Counted from the stretch's first letter, positions 42,009 through 51,453 are shown. The stretch: 64,000 nt of DNA from an uncultured Oscillospiraceae bacterium (GCA_910588045.1 CAJUPS010000002.1:69046-133045), one strand, 5' to 3'. The notes: generated by a model from the sequence alone, not told the origin. Translations and numbers: made by a program.

Positions 42009-44414
42009 CTACCGCTGCTCGTTCAGGTACAGCTCCACGCGGTTTTGAATGGTCTGGGCGGCGCTCTGGGCGCTCTGGTCCCCGGTGAAGTACGCCCCCG
42101 CGCACTCCCGGACGATGGACCAGATGTTCTCGTCCCGGCTCGCCAGGCTGTCCGCCGCCTCATAGAGGGCCATCACCTGGTCGTAGTCGTCCTGGGCGGC
42201 GGGCTTGAGCTCGATGACCTGTCCGCCCACGAAGACGTAGGCGGTGCCCTCCAGGATGGGCTCGCCGTCGGGACCGGTGACCGTATTGCCGGTCTCATCC
42301 TTCAGATAGCTGAACGCCATGCTTTTCTCGGCGGCCCGCTCAAAGTCGGAGCGGTTGACGGGGAAGTCAAAGTGGGGGGTGCTGTTCTCTCCGGCGGGCA
42401 GCAGGGTCTGCCGCAGGAAGTTCCAGGCCGCCTCCTTGTCCGCGCAGGAGGCGGACATGGCCATGCCGCCCTCCACGCCGAAGGTCACCGCGCCGCCCTC
42501 GCCGGGGTAGCCCACGAAGGTCACGCCGCCGCCCAGCAGGGCGCGGTAGAGCTGGATGGACTGTAGGTCGTTGAGATGCACCGGCAGCAGCAGCTGTTCG
42601 CCGTTGGCCACCCGGGTGTAGTCGTCGTCCGCGGCCTCGCCGGAGGCCGGGGCCTGGGTGGGGAAGGAGGCGCAGAACTCCAGGATCGCTTGGAACTCCG
42701 GGGAATCAAAGCGGGCCTTGCCGGTCTCCCAGTCCACGAATTGGTCCAGGCGGTCCGCGAACAGGGTCTCCAGGATGGAGCTTCTGGTCTCGCCCGCTCC
42801 CAGGACGCCGCAACCGGCGGGCTGCTTGGACAGGGCGGCTTTCAGCTCCTCCAGGGTCCAGCCCATCTTGTCCCCCACGGCGGAGGGCGCTCCCGCCGCC
42901 GTCTCAATGGTGAACCGGGAGAACACCTGGTAGAGCTTGCCGCCGATCTCCGAGGCCCGCAGCGGGCGCTCCATCACGCCATCCCGGCCCAGCTCGCCGT
43001 CGGACTCGATGTAGGGCCACAGGTCCTCCAGCATCCCCCGGGAGGCGTACCGCCGCAGGGGGATGCCGCTGGACACGTCCAGCAGGTCCGGCATGTTTCC
43101 CGCCAGAATCTCGGTATTCAGCTTGCCCAGACCCGCCGAGATGTCCCCGGCGGTGTTGTACTCGGAGTAGTCCCGGACCTCAATGCGGTGGGTGCCGCTG
43201 GTGCGGTTGAACTCCAGCACCCGGGCCCGGGTGTCGCTGTCCAGGCCCATGGTGGCCAGGGTGAGGACCGTGCGCTCCGCGTCCTCTTCGGCAGGGGTCA
43301 GGCGGGCCGTCGCATAGGACCCGGACCAGAAATCGCTCTCCCGCAGTACCGCCAGGCCGCTGTCATCCGACTGGAGGAGCAGGGCCTTCACCTGGCTCTT
43401 GTCCACGCCTGCGCCGCTCCAGCCCAGCAGCTTTTCCGGTGCAGTTCCTCCGGTGGGCCAGCCGTAGAGGCTGTCGCCGCTGGTATAGAGGAAGTCGTAC
43501 TTCCCGTTGCCGCCGTAGAGCCGGTTGGCGCTGCCGGTGAGGGGACGGGCCTTACCCAGGGACTGACTTTCTGGGTCCACGGGGTAGACGGTGCGCCCGT
43601 TCTCGTCTCCGGCCACCGCGCCCACGCCGCTGCCCACCGAAATCAGCTGCTCTATCGTCTCCAGGCCCTTGCAGGTGGAGAGGACGGTCAGATTTTTGTC
43701 CAGCACCGTGACCGTACTGCCGGAGGCGGCGTACAGACGGCCCTCCCGGTCCATCCGGGTATCCGCGACTGTTTCCGCGCCCAGCTTTCCGGCCAGGTCC
43801 GTGATGTCGATCCGCTCCAGCTCCTGGGCCCCGGTGGCGTCCAGCTTCCGCCAGACCTGGCTTGCCCAGGTGATGTCTCCCATGCTCGCGGCGGCATTGC
43901 CCATGCTCTCCGGGTTGCCCGGGTCGAAGATAAGGCCGCCCAGGCCTCCGGAGACCCGCTCCAGCACCCAGAGGGACCCGTCCTCACAGGGGACGACGGA
44001 CGCCACGGAGGCGCCCTCCTCTCCGGGGGCATAGCCCGCCAGCTTCTCCGGTTTTCCGATGGACGTATCCATCCGGTACAGCGCGGCGCGGCCCGCGCCG
44101 GAGGAGAAGGTGAAGTCCCCGTCCTCCGAGCCGGAGGTGGAGACGGTGAAGCCGCTGGAAGATGTAATTTCGCTGTCTTCCCCGTCCTGCGGAACTTCCG
44201 CCGGCTCCTCCTCCAGGCCCGCCAGGTACAGTGCGCCTTCCCCGGAGGCGGAGGCGGTCAGCTCCGTCAGGGGCAGGTCCAGGGGCGAGACGTCCGAGGT
44301 GTAGGCCGCCGCGCCGGAGAGCTTGGCGGGACCGGCGTCCTGCTGTTTGCCGCAGGCGGTCAGGATGAGGCACAGGGCCAGCAGCGCCGCCGCGATGTGT
44401 TTTCTCTGTTTCAT
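42009..44414 (-). CDS. large lipoprotein with C-terminal solute-binding-like region
   Basis: An 801-residue secreted lipoprotein: signal MKQRKHIAAALLALCLILTAC with the lipobox LTAC. The middle (about 100-370) has WD/PQQ-like repeats (GREGRLYAASGSTVTVLDKNLT type strands). The C-terminal half (from about 390) resembles extracellular solute-binding proteins of sugar ABC systems: VLEFNRTSGTHRIEVRDYSEYNT, KLNTEILAGNMPDLLDVSSGIPLRRY, and ADKEAAWNFLRQTLL. It lies downstream of a two-component pair and may be its sensor partner. Translation could be limited by an SD hairpin. Confidence 0.75.
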   Translation of the reverse strand: MKQRKHIAAALLALCLILTACGKQQDAGPAKLSGAAAYTSDVSPLDLPLTELTASASGEGALYLAGLEEEPAEVPQDGEDSEITSSSGFTVSTSGSEDGDFTFSSGAGRAALYRMDTSIGKPEKLAGYAPGEEGASVASVVPCEDGSLWVLERVSGGLGGLIFDPGNPESMGNAAASMGDITWASQVWRKLDATGAQELERIDITDLAGKLGAETVADTRMDREGRLYAASGSTVTVLDKNLTVLSTCKGLETIEQLISVGSGVGAVAGDENGRTVYPVDPESQSLGKARPLTGSANRLYGGNGKYDFLYTSGDSLYGWPTGGTAPEKLLGWSGAGVDKSQVKALLLQSDDSGLAVLRESDFWSGSYATARLTPAEEDAERTVLTLATMGLDSDTRARVLEFNRTSGTHRIEVRDYSEYNTAGDISAGLGKLNTEILAGNMPDLLDVSSGIPLRRYASRGMLEDLWPYIESDGELGRDGVMERPLRASEIGGKLYQVFSRFTIETAAGAPSAVGDKMGWTLEELKAALSKQPAGCGVLGAGETRSSILETLFADRLDQFVDWETGKARFDSPEFQAILEFCASFPTQAPASGEAADDDYTRVANGEQLLLPVHLNDLQSIQLYRALLGGGVTFVGYPGEGGAVTFGVEGGMAMSASCADKEAAWNFLRQTLLPAGENSTPHFDFPVNRSDFERAAEKSMAFSYLKDETGNTVTGPDGEPILEGTAYVFVGGQVIELKPAAQDDYDQVMALYEAADSLASRDENIWSIVRECAGAYFTGDQSAQSAAQTIQNRVELYLNEQR

Positions 44415-44421
44415 AAAAAGA

Positions 44422-44468
44422 ATCCTCCTTGCCGCCGGTTATGACCGGCTGGGTATGGCAAGGAGGAT
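44422..44468 (-). promoter_or_regulatory. terminator-like hairpin carrying the lipoprotein SD
   Basis: ATCCTCCTTGCC (44422-44433) is the exact inverse of GGCAAGGAGGAT (44457-44468), with an inner CCGGTCATAACCGG hairpin. On the minus strand the 3' arm holds AAGGAGGA, then TTCTTTTT, then the ATG. The layout equals that of tepA at 34709. Confidence 0.65.
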
Positions 44469-44513
44469 AGCAGGAAAATCTTACATTGCAAGGGGGGAAG
44501 TTCTTACAAATTC

Positions 44514-45899
44514 TTACAATTTGTACGTTTGGAATAGCAGCGTGCTCCGGTACACCCCATCCTTCAGAGACACCTCCAGCGTTCCGCCGGACCGCTCCAT
44601 CAGCTCCCGCATGGTGGGGACGCCCAGGCCGTGGCTGTCCGCCCGGTCCGGGGCGGGGAGGACGCGGTTTTCCAGGGTCAGCGTCACGGCTTCCGGGGCC
44701 TCCGAGAGCCGGACGAGGACGGGGGAGGAGGGGTCGGCGTACTTGCGCAGATTGGAGAAGAGGTTGTCAAACACCCGCACTGTGTCTTCCGTCCGGAGGT
44801 GCAGCATAAACGCCCGCGCAAACACCGGCGGCCGGATGTCGAACCCCGCCCGGCGGAGGTCGTCGCACTGCTCCGAGAGGAGCTGGCCCAGCAGGGCCGC
44901 GCCGTCCACCGTCTCCGGGGGCTGCTCCAGGCCGGACGAGGGGGCGTCCACCTGGGCGCTGGCGAAGAGTTGGTCCGTGAGGGCCTTGAGCTGGGCGGCC
45001 TTCTCGGAGGCCAGACGGAGGTATTCGTCGTGCTCGGCCCGGGTCTGGTACTTGGCGTAGGTCAGGATGTCCAGGTAGCCCGTCAGCTTGGTCAGGGGCG
45101 TGCGGATGTCGTGGGACAGGGAGGTGATCAGGCGGCTGTTGGCCCCCACGGCCTCCCGCTCGCCCGCCAGGCGCTCCAGCACCGAGCGGCGCAGCCGCTC
45201 GATGTCCTCCCCCAGGCCGCTGATCTCGTCCCGGCCCGCCACATGGACGGCGTGCTCCAGATCCCCCGCCATCAGGACCCCCGTCTCCCGGGACAGCGCC
45301 CCGATCCGCCGCAGCGTCCTCACGATGTACGGCACCACCACGACGCAGAAGCTCACCAACGCCAGCAGTAACCCTGCAATCCGGCCCAGCCCCTCGTAGC
45401 CCTGGCTCGCGGGGCTGGTGGAGACATAGATCGTGCCGTCGGCGCACTGGACATGGTACAGCTCCGTCACAAATTCCACCGACCCGAAGGAGACGGTTCC
45501 GGTGGTTTCCGCTGGCGCCGCCCAGGTGACGCCGTAGCTGACGTCGTTCGAGGTGTCAGTTTTGACTTGGAAATGGAAGTCCTCGTCCGCAGAGACCTCC
45601 ACCGAGGGCATGGTCCCCGTCAGGACGATGTAGACCCCGCCTATGGCGCTCAGGCGGCTGTCCTTGTCCTCCATGGCCTGCTGGACGGTGAGGCCCTTCT
45701 CCGTTACATAGTCCTGATACGCCTGGACGAGGTCGGCGTTCCGCCTCTGCCAGAAGGGGGCGAAGCGGTCACTGTACAAAAGCCAGGGTGCGGCCACGCT
45801 GTCCACCAGATAGAAGACTGCAAAGGCCAGAGCCAGCCCCAGCACCGACACGCCCACCAGCTTCATCCCCAGACGGGAAAAACGGCGCTTCTTACCCAA
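44514..45899 (-). CDS. sensor histidine kinase
   Basis: A 461-residue membrane kinase: N-terminal membrane segment (LVGVSVLGLALAFAVFYLV), extracytoplasmic sensor of about 150 residues, second membrane segment (IAGLLLALVSFCVVVVPYIV), HAMP, then the phosphorylation helix SLSHDIRTPLTKLTGYLDIL. In the ATPase domain the N box is VFDNLFSNLRKYAD, and ADSHGLGVPTMREL stands in for the G box. It overlaps the response regulator gene by 8 bases. The signal is unknown; the lipoprotein downstream is a candidate partner. Confidence 0.9.
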   Translation of the reverse strand: MGKKRRFSRLGMKLVGVSVLGLALAFAVFYLVDSVAAPWLLYSDRFAPFWQRRNADLVQAYQDYVTEKGLTVQQAMEDKDSRLSAIGGVYIVLTGTMPSVEVSADEDFHFQVKTDTSNDVSYGVTWAAPAETTGTVSFGSVEFVTELYHVQCADGTIYVSTSPASQGYEGLGRIAGLLLALVSFCVVVVPYIVRTLRRIGALSRETGVLMAGDLEHAVHVAGRDEISGLGEDIERLRRSVLERLAGEREAVGANSRLITSLSHDIRTPLTKLTGYLDILTYAKYQTRAEHDEYLRLASEKAAQLKALTDQLFASAQVDAPSSGLEQPPETVDGAALLGQLLSEQCDDLRRAGFDIRPPVFARAFMLHLRTEDTVRVFDNLFSNLRKYADPSSPVLVRLSEAPEAVTLTLENRVLPAPDRADSHGLGVPTMRELMERSGGTLEVSLKDGVYRSTLLFQTYKL

Positions 45900-46590
45900 G
45901 GCGATACCCCTTTCCCCATACGGTCTTGATGTACTCCGGATGGCGGGGGTTGTCCTCGATCTTCTCCCGCAGGCGGCGGATGTGGACCATCACGGTGTTG
46001 GCGGATGTGGGAAAGTAGGTCTCCCCCCACACGCTCTCATAGAGGTTTTCCATGGAGAAGATCTTGCCCCGGTGCTGGAGCAGCAGGCGCAGGATGCGCC
46101 ACTCGGTATCCGTCAGGTCCAGCTCCCGGTCGTTGCGCCAGGCCATGTTGCCGGTGAGGCCCACCCGCAGGCCGCACCACTCCGCTTCGTCCCGGTGGGC
46201 CTCCGGCTTGCCCCGGTAGACCTGGTATCGCCGCAGCAGGCCCTTCACCCGCGCCAACAGTTCCGGGTAGGAGAAGGGCTTGACCAGGTAGTCGTCCCCG
46301 CCGCTGGAGTAGCCCATGGTCAGGTCGGACTCCTTACTCTTGGCGGTGAGGAACAGAACCGGCACGTTCCACTCCTCCCGCAGCCGCAGGCACACGTGGT
46401 AGCCGGAGATGCCCTCCATCATCACGTCCAGGATGACGAGGTCCACCTCCCCTGCGTGCTCCGCCAGATACCGCAGGGCCTCCTCGCCGCTGCCGGCCTC
46501 CGCCACCTCGAAGCGCTCCCCCGTCAGGAGGATGCGCAAAACGTCCCGGATCTCCTCATCGTCGTCCACGACCAATATTTTATCGCTCAT
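45892..46590 (-). CDS. OmpR-family response regulator
   Basis: A 232-residue regulator. The receiver domain has VVDDDEE, the phospho-acceptor Asp in DLVILDVMMEG and the Lys of YLVKPFSYPEL. A C-terminal winged helix (LTDTEWRILRLLLQHRGKIFSMENLYESVWGETYFPTSANTVMVHIRRLREKIEDNP) binds DNA. It is first in the operon with the kinase and probably the lipoprotein gene. Confidence 0.93.
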   Translation of the reverse strand: MSDKILVVDDDEEIRDVLRILLTGERFEVAEAGSGEEALRYLAEHAGEVDLVILDVMMEGISGYHVCLRLREEWNVPVLFLTAKSKESDLTMGYSSGGDDYLVKPFSYPELLARVKGLLRRYQVYRGKPEAHRDEAEWCGLRVGLTGNMAWRNDRELDLTDTEWRILRLLLQHRGKIFSMENLYESVWGETYFPTSANTVMVHIRRLREKIEDNPRHPEYIKTVWGKGYRLG

Positions 46591-46741
46591 ACCAGCCCCC
46601 GCGCTTCTGTAAAATCATTTTCTCTCTTAATAGGACGCAGAAGAAAGAGAAATGTTCCCAATTTTTATCATGCAGGATGGTTGTATCGGTTTTGCATCAA
46701 AGAGGAATCGGTTTTGTATTCTGGTTATTTTTATTTTTCGG

Positions 46742-46770
46742 TTGCGGGAAACGAAAAGATATTGTATAAT
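46742..46770 (+). promoter_or_regulatory. promoter upstream of the GNAT-gltX cluster
   Basis: TTGCGG (46742-46747), a 17-bp spacer and TATAAT (46765-46770). Confidence 0.72.
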
Positions 46771-46802
46771 GAACAGGATTTGGAGGAGGGGAGGACGATT
46801 TG

Positions 46803-47282
46803 ATGAGGATCACCCTGGGAGAGCGGACGGAGGACACTGCGGCGGTCTACTTCCGGCGGGCCCAGTCCCCCGCCATCCGGCGGATGCTGCCCCAGCGGGC
46901 GGCGACCTTGGAGGAGGCCCTGGCGGACTTCCGGGAGACGCAGGAGCCGGGGGCGAAGAGCTTCGGGCGGACGGTGTACGCCGACGGGCAGTACGTGGGG
47001 GACGTGTGGTGCTACTGCATGGACCCGGCGGGCGACCCCCAGGCCATGGTGAGCTACTGCATGTTCGAGCAGGCGCTGTGGGGAAGGGGCATCGCGTCGG
47101 AGGCCCTGGGACTGTTTCTGGAGGAGGTCCGGGGACGCTTTGGCCTGGAGCGGATCGGGGCATTTACATTTATGGAGAATGCCGGGTCCATCCGGGTGCT
47201 GGAGAAGAACGGTTTCCGGTTGGAGGAAGCCTTTACCGAGGACGGCGTGGCCTCCGGGTACTACCTGCGCGCCTCCATTTGA
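46803..47282 (+). CDS. GNAT family acetyltransferase (RimJ/RimL-like)
   Basis: A 159-residue single-domain acetyltransferase. The acetyl-CoA loop is LWGRGIASEALGLFLEEV, and the closing strands are RIGAFTFMENAGSIRVLEKNGFRLEEAF, typical of the RimJ/RimL type. ATG at 46803 is preferred over the TTG at 46800, after GGAGGAGGGGAGG. The target is unknown. gltX follows 41 bp downstream. Confidence 0.85.
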   Translation: MRITLGERTEDTAAVYFRRAQSPAIRRMLPQRAATLEEALADFRETQEPGAKSFGRTVYADGQYVGDVWCYCMDPAGDPQAMVSYCMFEQALWGRGIASEALGLFLEEVRGRFGLERIGAFTFMENAGSIRVLEKNGFRLEEAFTEDGVASGYYLRASI

Positions 47283-47323
47283 ATTTGAAAATGATACTAC
47301 ATTAAAATAAAGGAGAACCCATC

Positions 47324-48814
47324 ATGGCAATGGACATGACCTATTTTGACGCCATGGAGGCCAAGATCCCCCATGGAAAAATCCGGACACGGTTTGCACC
47401 GTCCCCCACGGGCTACATGCACGTGGGCAACCTGCGCACCGCGCTCTATACCTGGCTCATCGCCCGCAACGGCGGCGGGACCTTCATCCTGCGCATCGAG
47501 GACACCGACCAGGGGCGTCTGGTGGAGGGCGCGACGGATGTCATCTACCGCACCATGGCCGAGTGCGGCCTGGACCACGACGAGGGACCCGACGTGGGCG
47601 GGCCCGTGGCTCCCTACATCCAGTCGGAGCGCCGGGATACCTACGGGAAGTACGCCCGCCTCCTGGTGGAGAAGGGCTTCGCCTACTACTGCTTCTGCGA
47701 GAAGACCGAGAGCGAGGAGGACGCCGGGGACTTCAATCGGGCTGCGGACCCCTGCCGGTCCCTGACGCCGGAGGAGGCCCAGGCCCGGGTGGACGCCGGG
47801 GAGCCCTACGTCATCCGGCAGAGGATCCCCGAGAGCGGGACCACCACCTTCCACGACGCCATCTTCGGGGACATCACCGTGGAGAACGCCACCCTGGACG
47901 ACCAGGTGCTCCTCAAGCGGGACGGGCTGCCCACCTACAACTTCGCCAACGTCATCGACGACCACCTCATGGGCATCACCCACGTGGTCCGGGGCAGCGA
48001 GTATTTGTCCTCCGCCCCTAAGTACGACCTGCTCTACCAGTCCTTCGGTTGGGAGGTGCCCACCTACGTCCACTGCTCCCCGGTCATGCGGGACCAGCAC
48101 AATAAAATGAGCAAGCGCCACGGCGACCCCTCCTATGAGGACTTGAAGGCCCAGGGGTATCTCACGGAGGCTATCCTCAATTACGTGGCCCTGCTGGGAT
48201 GGAGCCCACGGGGGGACCAGGCGGAGCGGGAGGTGTTCTCTCTCAACGAGTTGGCGGAGGTGTTCGACATCGGGGGCATTTCCAAGTCCCCCGCCATCTT
48301 CGACATCGAGAAGCTGACCCACTTCAACGCCCTGTATCTCCGGGCCATGACGCCGGAGGCATTCCACGCCGTGGCGGAGCCCTACATCCGGCAGACGGTG
48401 AAAAATCCCGCGCTGGATACCCGGGCCATCGCCGCCCTGCTCCAGGCCCGGTGCGAAAAGTTGACGGAGATTCCGGAGAAGGTGGCCTTTTTCGAGGCCC
48501 TTCCGGCCTATGAGAGGGACCTGTTCACCAACAAGAAGTCCAAGACCAACGACGAGGTGTCCAGGCGGATGCTGGAGAGCGTCATCCCCGCCATGGAGGA
48601 GCTGACGGACTGGACCCAGGAGGCCATCCACGACTGCCTGATCGATCTGGCGGCGAAGCTGGAGGTCAAGAACGCCACCCTCATGTGGCCCGTGCGCATC
48701 GCGGCGGCGGGGCAGGCCGTCACGCCCGGGGGCGCGGTGGAGATCTGCCAGATCCTGGGCAGAGAGGAGTGCCTGCGGCGGCTGGGGATCGGATCGGAGA
48801 TGCTGAAGGCATGA
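47324..48814 (+). CDS. gltX: glutamyl-tRNA synthetase
   Basis: It charges tRNA-Glu (and perhaps tRNA-Gln if GatCAB is used). The 496-residue class I enzyme has RFAPSPTGYMHVGNLRTALYTWL (HIGH), DGLPTYNFANVIDDHLMGITHV, and HNKMSKRHGD (KMSKS). The anticodon-binding C-terminus is complete. AAAGGAGAACCCATC precedes the ATG. The stop overlaps the start of the SpoIIM-like gene. Confidence 0.95.
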   Translation: MAMDMTYFDAMEAKIPHGKIRTRFAPSPTGYMHVGNLRTALYTWLIARNGGGTFILRIEDTDQGRLVEGATDVIYRTMAECGLDHDEGPDVGGPVAPYIQSERRDTYGKYARLLVEKGFAYYCFCEKTESEEDAGDFNRAADPCRSLTPEEAQARVDAGEPYVIRQRIPESGTTTFHDAIFGDITVENATLDDQVLLKRDGLPTYNFANVIDDHLMGITHVVRGSEYLSSAPKYDLLYQSFGWEVPTYVHCSPVMRDQHNKMSKRHGDPSYEDLKAQGYLTEAILNYVALLGWSPRGDQAEREVFSLNELAEVFDIGGISKSPAIFDIEKLTHFNALYLRAMTPEAFHAVAEPYIRQTVKNPALDTRAIAALLQARCEKLTEIPEKVAFFEALPAYERDLFTNKKSKTNDEVSRRMLESVIPAMEELTDWTQEAIHDCLIDLAAKLEVKNATLMWPVRIAAAGQAVTPGGAVEICQILGREECLRRLGIGSEMLKA

Positions 48815-49434
48815 GCTGGCTGAAGGAACAAGCCTCCCTGCTGGCGGAGTTCTTGCGGGGCGGTTTCCGGCGGACGCTGGGTTACTGTGCGCTGGGGATG
48901 TTCCTGGCGGTGCTCCTGGGCGCGGGTATCGGGCTGCTGTTCCCGCAGCAGGCCTACCAGGCCCTCAACGCCTTTATGGAGCAGATCGCGGAATCCGGCG
49001 TCGTCGATGAGGCGGGGGAGATGTCGGTCTTTGCCCTGCTGCTCAACAACTGGCGGGCCATGCTGATGTCCGCCGCCTATGGGTTCATCCCGTTTCTGTT
49101 CCTGCCGGTCATGAGCCTGGTGATGAACGGGGCCCTGCTGGGGATGCTGGCGGCCATTTTTGTGACGGACGGGATGTCGCTGGCGGCCTACCTGGCCGGG
49201 ATCCTGCCCCATGGGATTTTTGAAATCCCGGCGCTGATTTTTTCGATTGCCTGCGGGGTGTATCTCTGCCGGAATATGTGCCGACTCGTCGTGAGCAGTC
49301 CGGACCGCGTCCCCATGCTGGAGCTGCTGGAGGAGCTGCTGCGGGTGGTCGTGCTGGTGATTGCGCCGCTGACGGCGGCCGCCGCCTTCGTGGAATGCTA
49401 TGTCACGCCGGTGGTGATGGGATTTTTTATGTGA
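48811..49434 (+). CDS. stage II sporulation protein M-like membrane protein
   Basis: A 207-residue membrane protein with about five hydrophobic segments. It matches the SpoIIM/DUF95 pattern: an N-terminal amphipathic part, a large loop with FALLLNNWRAMLMSAAYGFIPFLFLPVMSLVMNGALLG, and a conserved PHGIFEIPALIFSIACG. SpoIIM proper acts in the peptidoglycan-degrading engulfment complex, but other DUF95 members are not sporulation-specific. The start overlaps the gltX stop (ATGA). Confidence 0.8.
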   Translation: MSWLKEQASLLAEFLRGGFRRTLGYCALGMFLAVLLGAGIGLLFPQQAYQALNAFMEQIAESGVVDEAGEMSVFALLLNNWRAMLMSAAYGFIPFLFLPVMSLVMNGALLGMLAAIFVTDGMSLAAYLAGILPHGIFEIPALIFSIACGVYLCRNMCRLVVSSPDRVPMLELLEELLRVVVLVIAPLTAAAAFVECYVTPVVMGFFM

Positions 49435-49471
49435 AATCCTGAAATTTATGAGATTTTTGTGAAAAATCCCC

Positions 49472-49500
49472 TTGCATTCTGGTTTTCGTTGTGCTACAAT
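49472..49500 (+). promoter_or_regulatory. promoter of rpsB-tsf
   Basis: TTGCAT (49472-49477), a 17-bp spacer and TACAAT (49495-49500). Confidence 0.75.
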
Positions 49501-49506
49501 ATCCCA

Positions 49507-49593
49507 GATTCCGCACAGTTCCGGACGTCGGACCGGTGCCGCATACCGCGGTTAGTCCGGCGGGGGAGGGAACTGGAGGGTAAAACTAAATTT
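49507..49593 (+). promoter_or_regulatory. structured rpsB leader
   Basis: The 100-nt leader can fold: CAGTTCC (49516-49522) with GGAACTG (49569-49575), and CCGGAC (49521-49526) with GTCCGG (49555-49560). Ribosomal protein S2 is known to regulate its own mRNA in several bacteria through leader structures. The same is inferred here. Confidence 0.5.
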
Positions 49594-49612
49594 ATTGGAG
49601 GAAACAACAAAC

Positions 49613-50341
49613 ATGGCAAGCGTCGTATCTATGAAGCAGCTCCTGGAAGCCGGTGTGCACTTCGGTCACCAGACCCGCCGGTGGAACCCCAAGATGGCCC
49701 CCTATATCTACACCGAGCGCAACGGCATCTATATCATCGACCTGCAAAAGACCGTCAAGAAGCTGGAGGAGGCCTATAACTTCGTCCGTCAGCTCAGCGA
49801 GAACGGGGAGTCCCTGCTGTTCGTGGGCACCAAGAAGCAGGCCCAGGAGGCCATCAAGGAAGAGGCCGCCCGCTGCAATATGTACTTCGTCAACGCCCGC
49901 TGGCTGGGCGGCATGATGACCAACTTCAAGACCATGCGCACCCGCGTGGACCGCCTCACCCAGCTCAAGCGGCTGCAGGAGGACGGCACCTTCGACATGC
50001 TGCCCAAGAAGGAAGTCATGAAGCACTTGGGCGAGATCGCCAAGCTGGAGAAGTATCTGGGCGGCGTGAAGGAGATGAAGAAGCTCCCCGGCGCGCTGTT
50101 CATCGTGGACACCCGCAAGGAGCGCAACGCCATCGCCGAGGCCCACAAGCTGGGCATCCCCGTGGTAGCCATCGCCGACACCAACTGCGACCCCGACGAG
50201 ATCGACTACCCCATCCCTGGCAACGATGACGCCATCCGTGCCATCAAGCTGATTTCCTCTATTATGGCCAACGCTATGATCGAGGGCCGCCAGGGCGAGC
50301 AGAACGAGGAGACCGCCGAGGAAGCTCCTGCCGCCGAGTAA
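49613..50341 (+). CDS. rpsB: 30S ribosomal protein S2
   Basis: The 242-residue small-subunit protein starts [33 protein letters not shown] and contains [14 protein letters not shown] and [27 protein letters not shown]. The start at 49613 follows GGAGGAAACAACAAAC; an ATG at 49595 is in the leader. The acidic tail ([14 protein letters not shown]) is usual. tsf follows after a terminator-like hairpin. Confidence 0.97.
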   Translation: MASVVSMKQLLEAGVHFGHQTRRWNPKMAPYIYTERNGIYIIDLQKTVKKLEEAYNFVRQLSENGESLLFVGTKKQAQEAIKEEAARCNMYFVNARWLGGMMTNFKTMRTRVDRLTQLKRLQEDGTFDMLPKKEVMKHLGEIAKLEKYLGGVKEMKKLPGALFIVDTRKERNAIAEAHKLGIPVVAIADTNCDPDEIDYPIPGNDDAIRAIKLISSIMANAMIEGRQGEQNEETAEEAPAAE

Positions 50342-50359
50342 ATCGCATCAAAACCCTGT

Positions 50360-50388
50360 GGGGCGGGAGTGTCCCGCCCCATTTTTTT
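50360..50388 (+). terminator. hairpin between rpsB and tsf
   Basis: GGGGCGGGA and TCCCGCCCC pair and ATTTTTTT follows. It may attenuate rather than abolish tsf transcription from the rpsB promoter. Confidence 0.78.
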
Positions 50389-50439
50389 GGAAGAAACGGA
50401 AATACTATTTATATTTACGATATATGGAGGAATATTGTT

Positions 50440-51357
50440 ATGGCTTTTACAGCTGCTGACGTAAAGACCCTGCGCGAGATGACCGGCGTGGGAATGATGG
50501 ACTGCAAGAAGGCTCTGGCCGCCTCCGACGGCGACATGGACAAGGCCGTGGAGTTCCTGCGGGAGAAGGGCCTGGCCGCTTCCGCCAAGAAGGCCAGCCG
50601 GATCGCTGCCGAGGGTATGGCGTATGCCGCCGTCATCGACGGCGTAGGCGTGGTGGTCGAGGTCAACGCTGAGACCGACTTTGTGGGCAAGAACGAGAAG
50701 TTCGTGGACTTCGTCAAGGGCGTGGCTGCCACCGTGGCCGCCCAGGCGCCTGCCAATCTGGATGCGCTGATGGACTGCAAGTATAACGGCACCGACCTGA
50801 CCGTGCTCCAGCAGCAGCAGGAGATGGTCCTGGTCATCGGCGAGAACATCAAGGTCCGCCGTTTCGCGCGCTTCCCCGAGGGTGTGAGCGTGCCCTATAT
50901 CCATGCCGGTGGCAAAATCGGCGTGCTGGTGAACCTGGACGTGGACGGCGAGGCCACCGACAAGGTGCTGGAGATGGGCAAGGACCTGGCCATGCAGATT
51001 GCCGCCCTGAATCCCCGCTTCTGGGACAAGAGCCAGGTGACGCCCGACGTCCTGGAGGAGGAGAAGCGCATCATGCTGGTCCAGATGGACAACGACCCCA
51101 AGATGGCCGGTAAGCCCGCCCAGGTCAAGGAGAAGATCGTCGAGGGTAAGCTCAACAAGTTCTATGCGGAGAACTGCCTGCTCCAGCAGGATTTCGTCAA
51201 GGATGGCGATATGACGGTGGAGCAGTATATGAATGCCGTGGCCAAGTCCGCTGGTGTCACCGTGCGCCTGCTGGACGCCGTGCGCTTCGAGAAGGGCGAG
51301 GGGATCGAGAAGAAGCAGGAAAACTTTGCAGAGGAGATTGCTTCGCTGGTGAAGTGA
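50440..51357 (+). CDS. tsf: translation elongation factor Ts
   Basis: It exchanges GDP for GTP on EF-Tu. The 305-residue protein begins MAFTAADVKTLREMTGVGMMDCKKALAASDGDMDKAVEFLREKG (UBA-like domain) and has the core VVVEVNAETDFVGKNEKF with the TDFV motif that inserts into EF-Tu. Usually pyrH and frr follow in Firmicutes, but here a terminator and then the AT-rich island follow. Confidence 0.97.
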   Translation: MAFTAADVKTLREMTGVGMMDCKKALAASDGDMDKAVEFLREKGLAASAKKASRIAAEGMAYAAVIDGVGVVVEVNAETDFVGKNEKFVDFVKGVAATVAAQAPANLDALMDCKYNGTDLTVLQQQQEMVLVIGENIKVRRFARFPEGVSVPYIHAGGKIGVLVNLDVDGEATDKVLEMGKDLAMQIAALNPRFWDKSQVTPDVLEEEKRIMLVQMDNDPKMAGKPAQVKEKIVEGKLNKFYAENCLLQQDFVKDGDMTVEQYMNAVAKSAGVTVRLLDAVRFEKGEGIEKKQENFAEEIASLVK

Positions 51358-51420
51358 GGCGGGTTGTAACCGTCTGAAATAAGACGCACCATTTGTCTCT
51401 CGAATAATGACACCCTGAGA

Positions 51421-51453
51421 AGGGCTCGTAGCAATTCGCTGCGGGCCCTTTTT
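51421..51453 (+). terminator. intrinsic terminator after tsf
   Basis: AGGGCTCGTAGC pairs with GCTGCGGGCCCT and TTTTT follows. Confidence 0.85.

Noticed and set aside
42576..44444. A 622-codon plus-strand open frame opposite the lipoprotein gene
   Set aside because: Antisense shadow; the minus strand has a signal peptide, a lipobox and solute-binding motifs.
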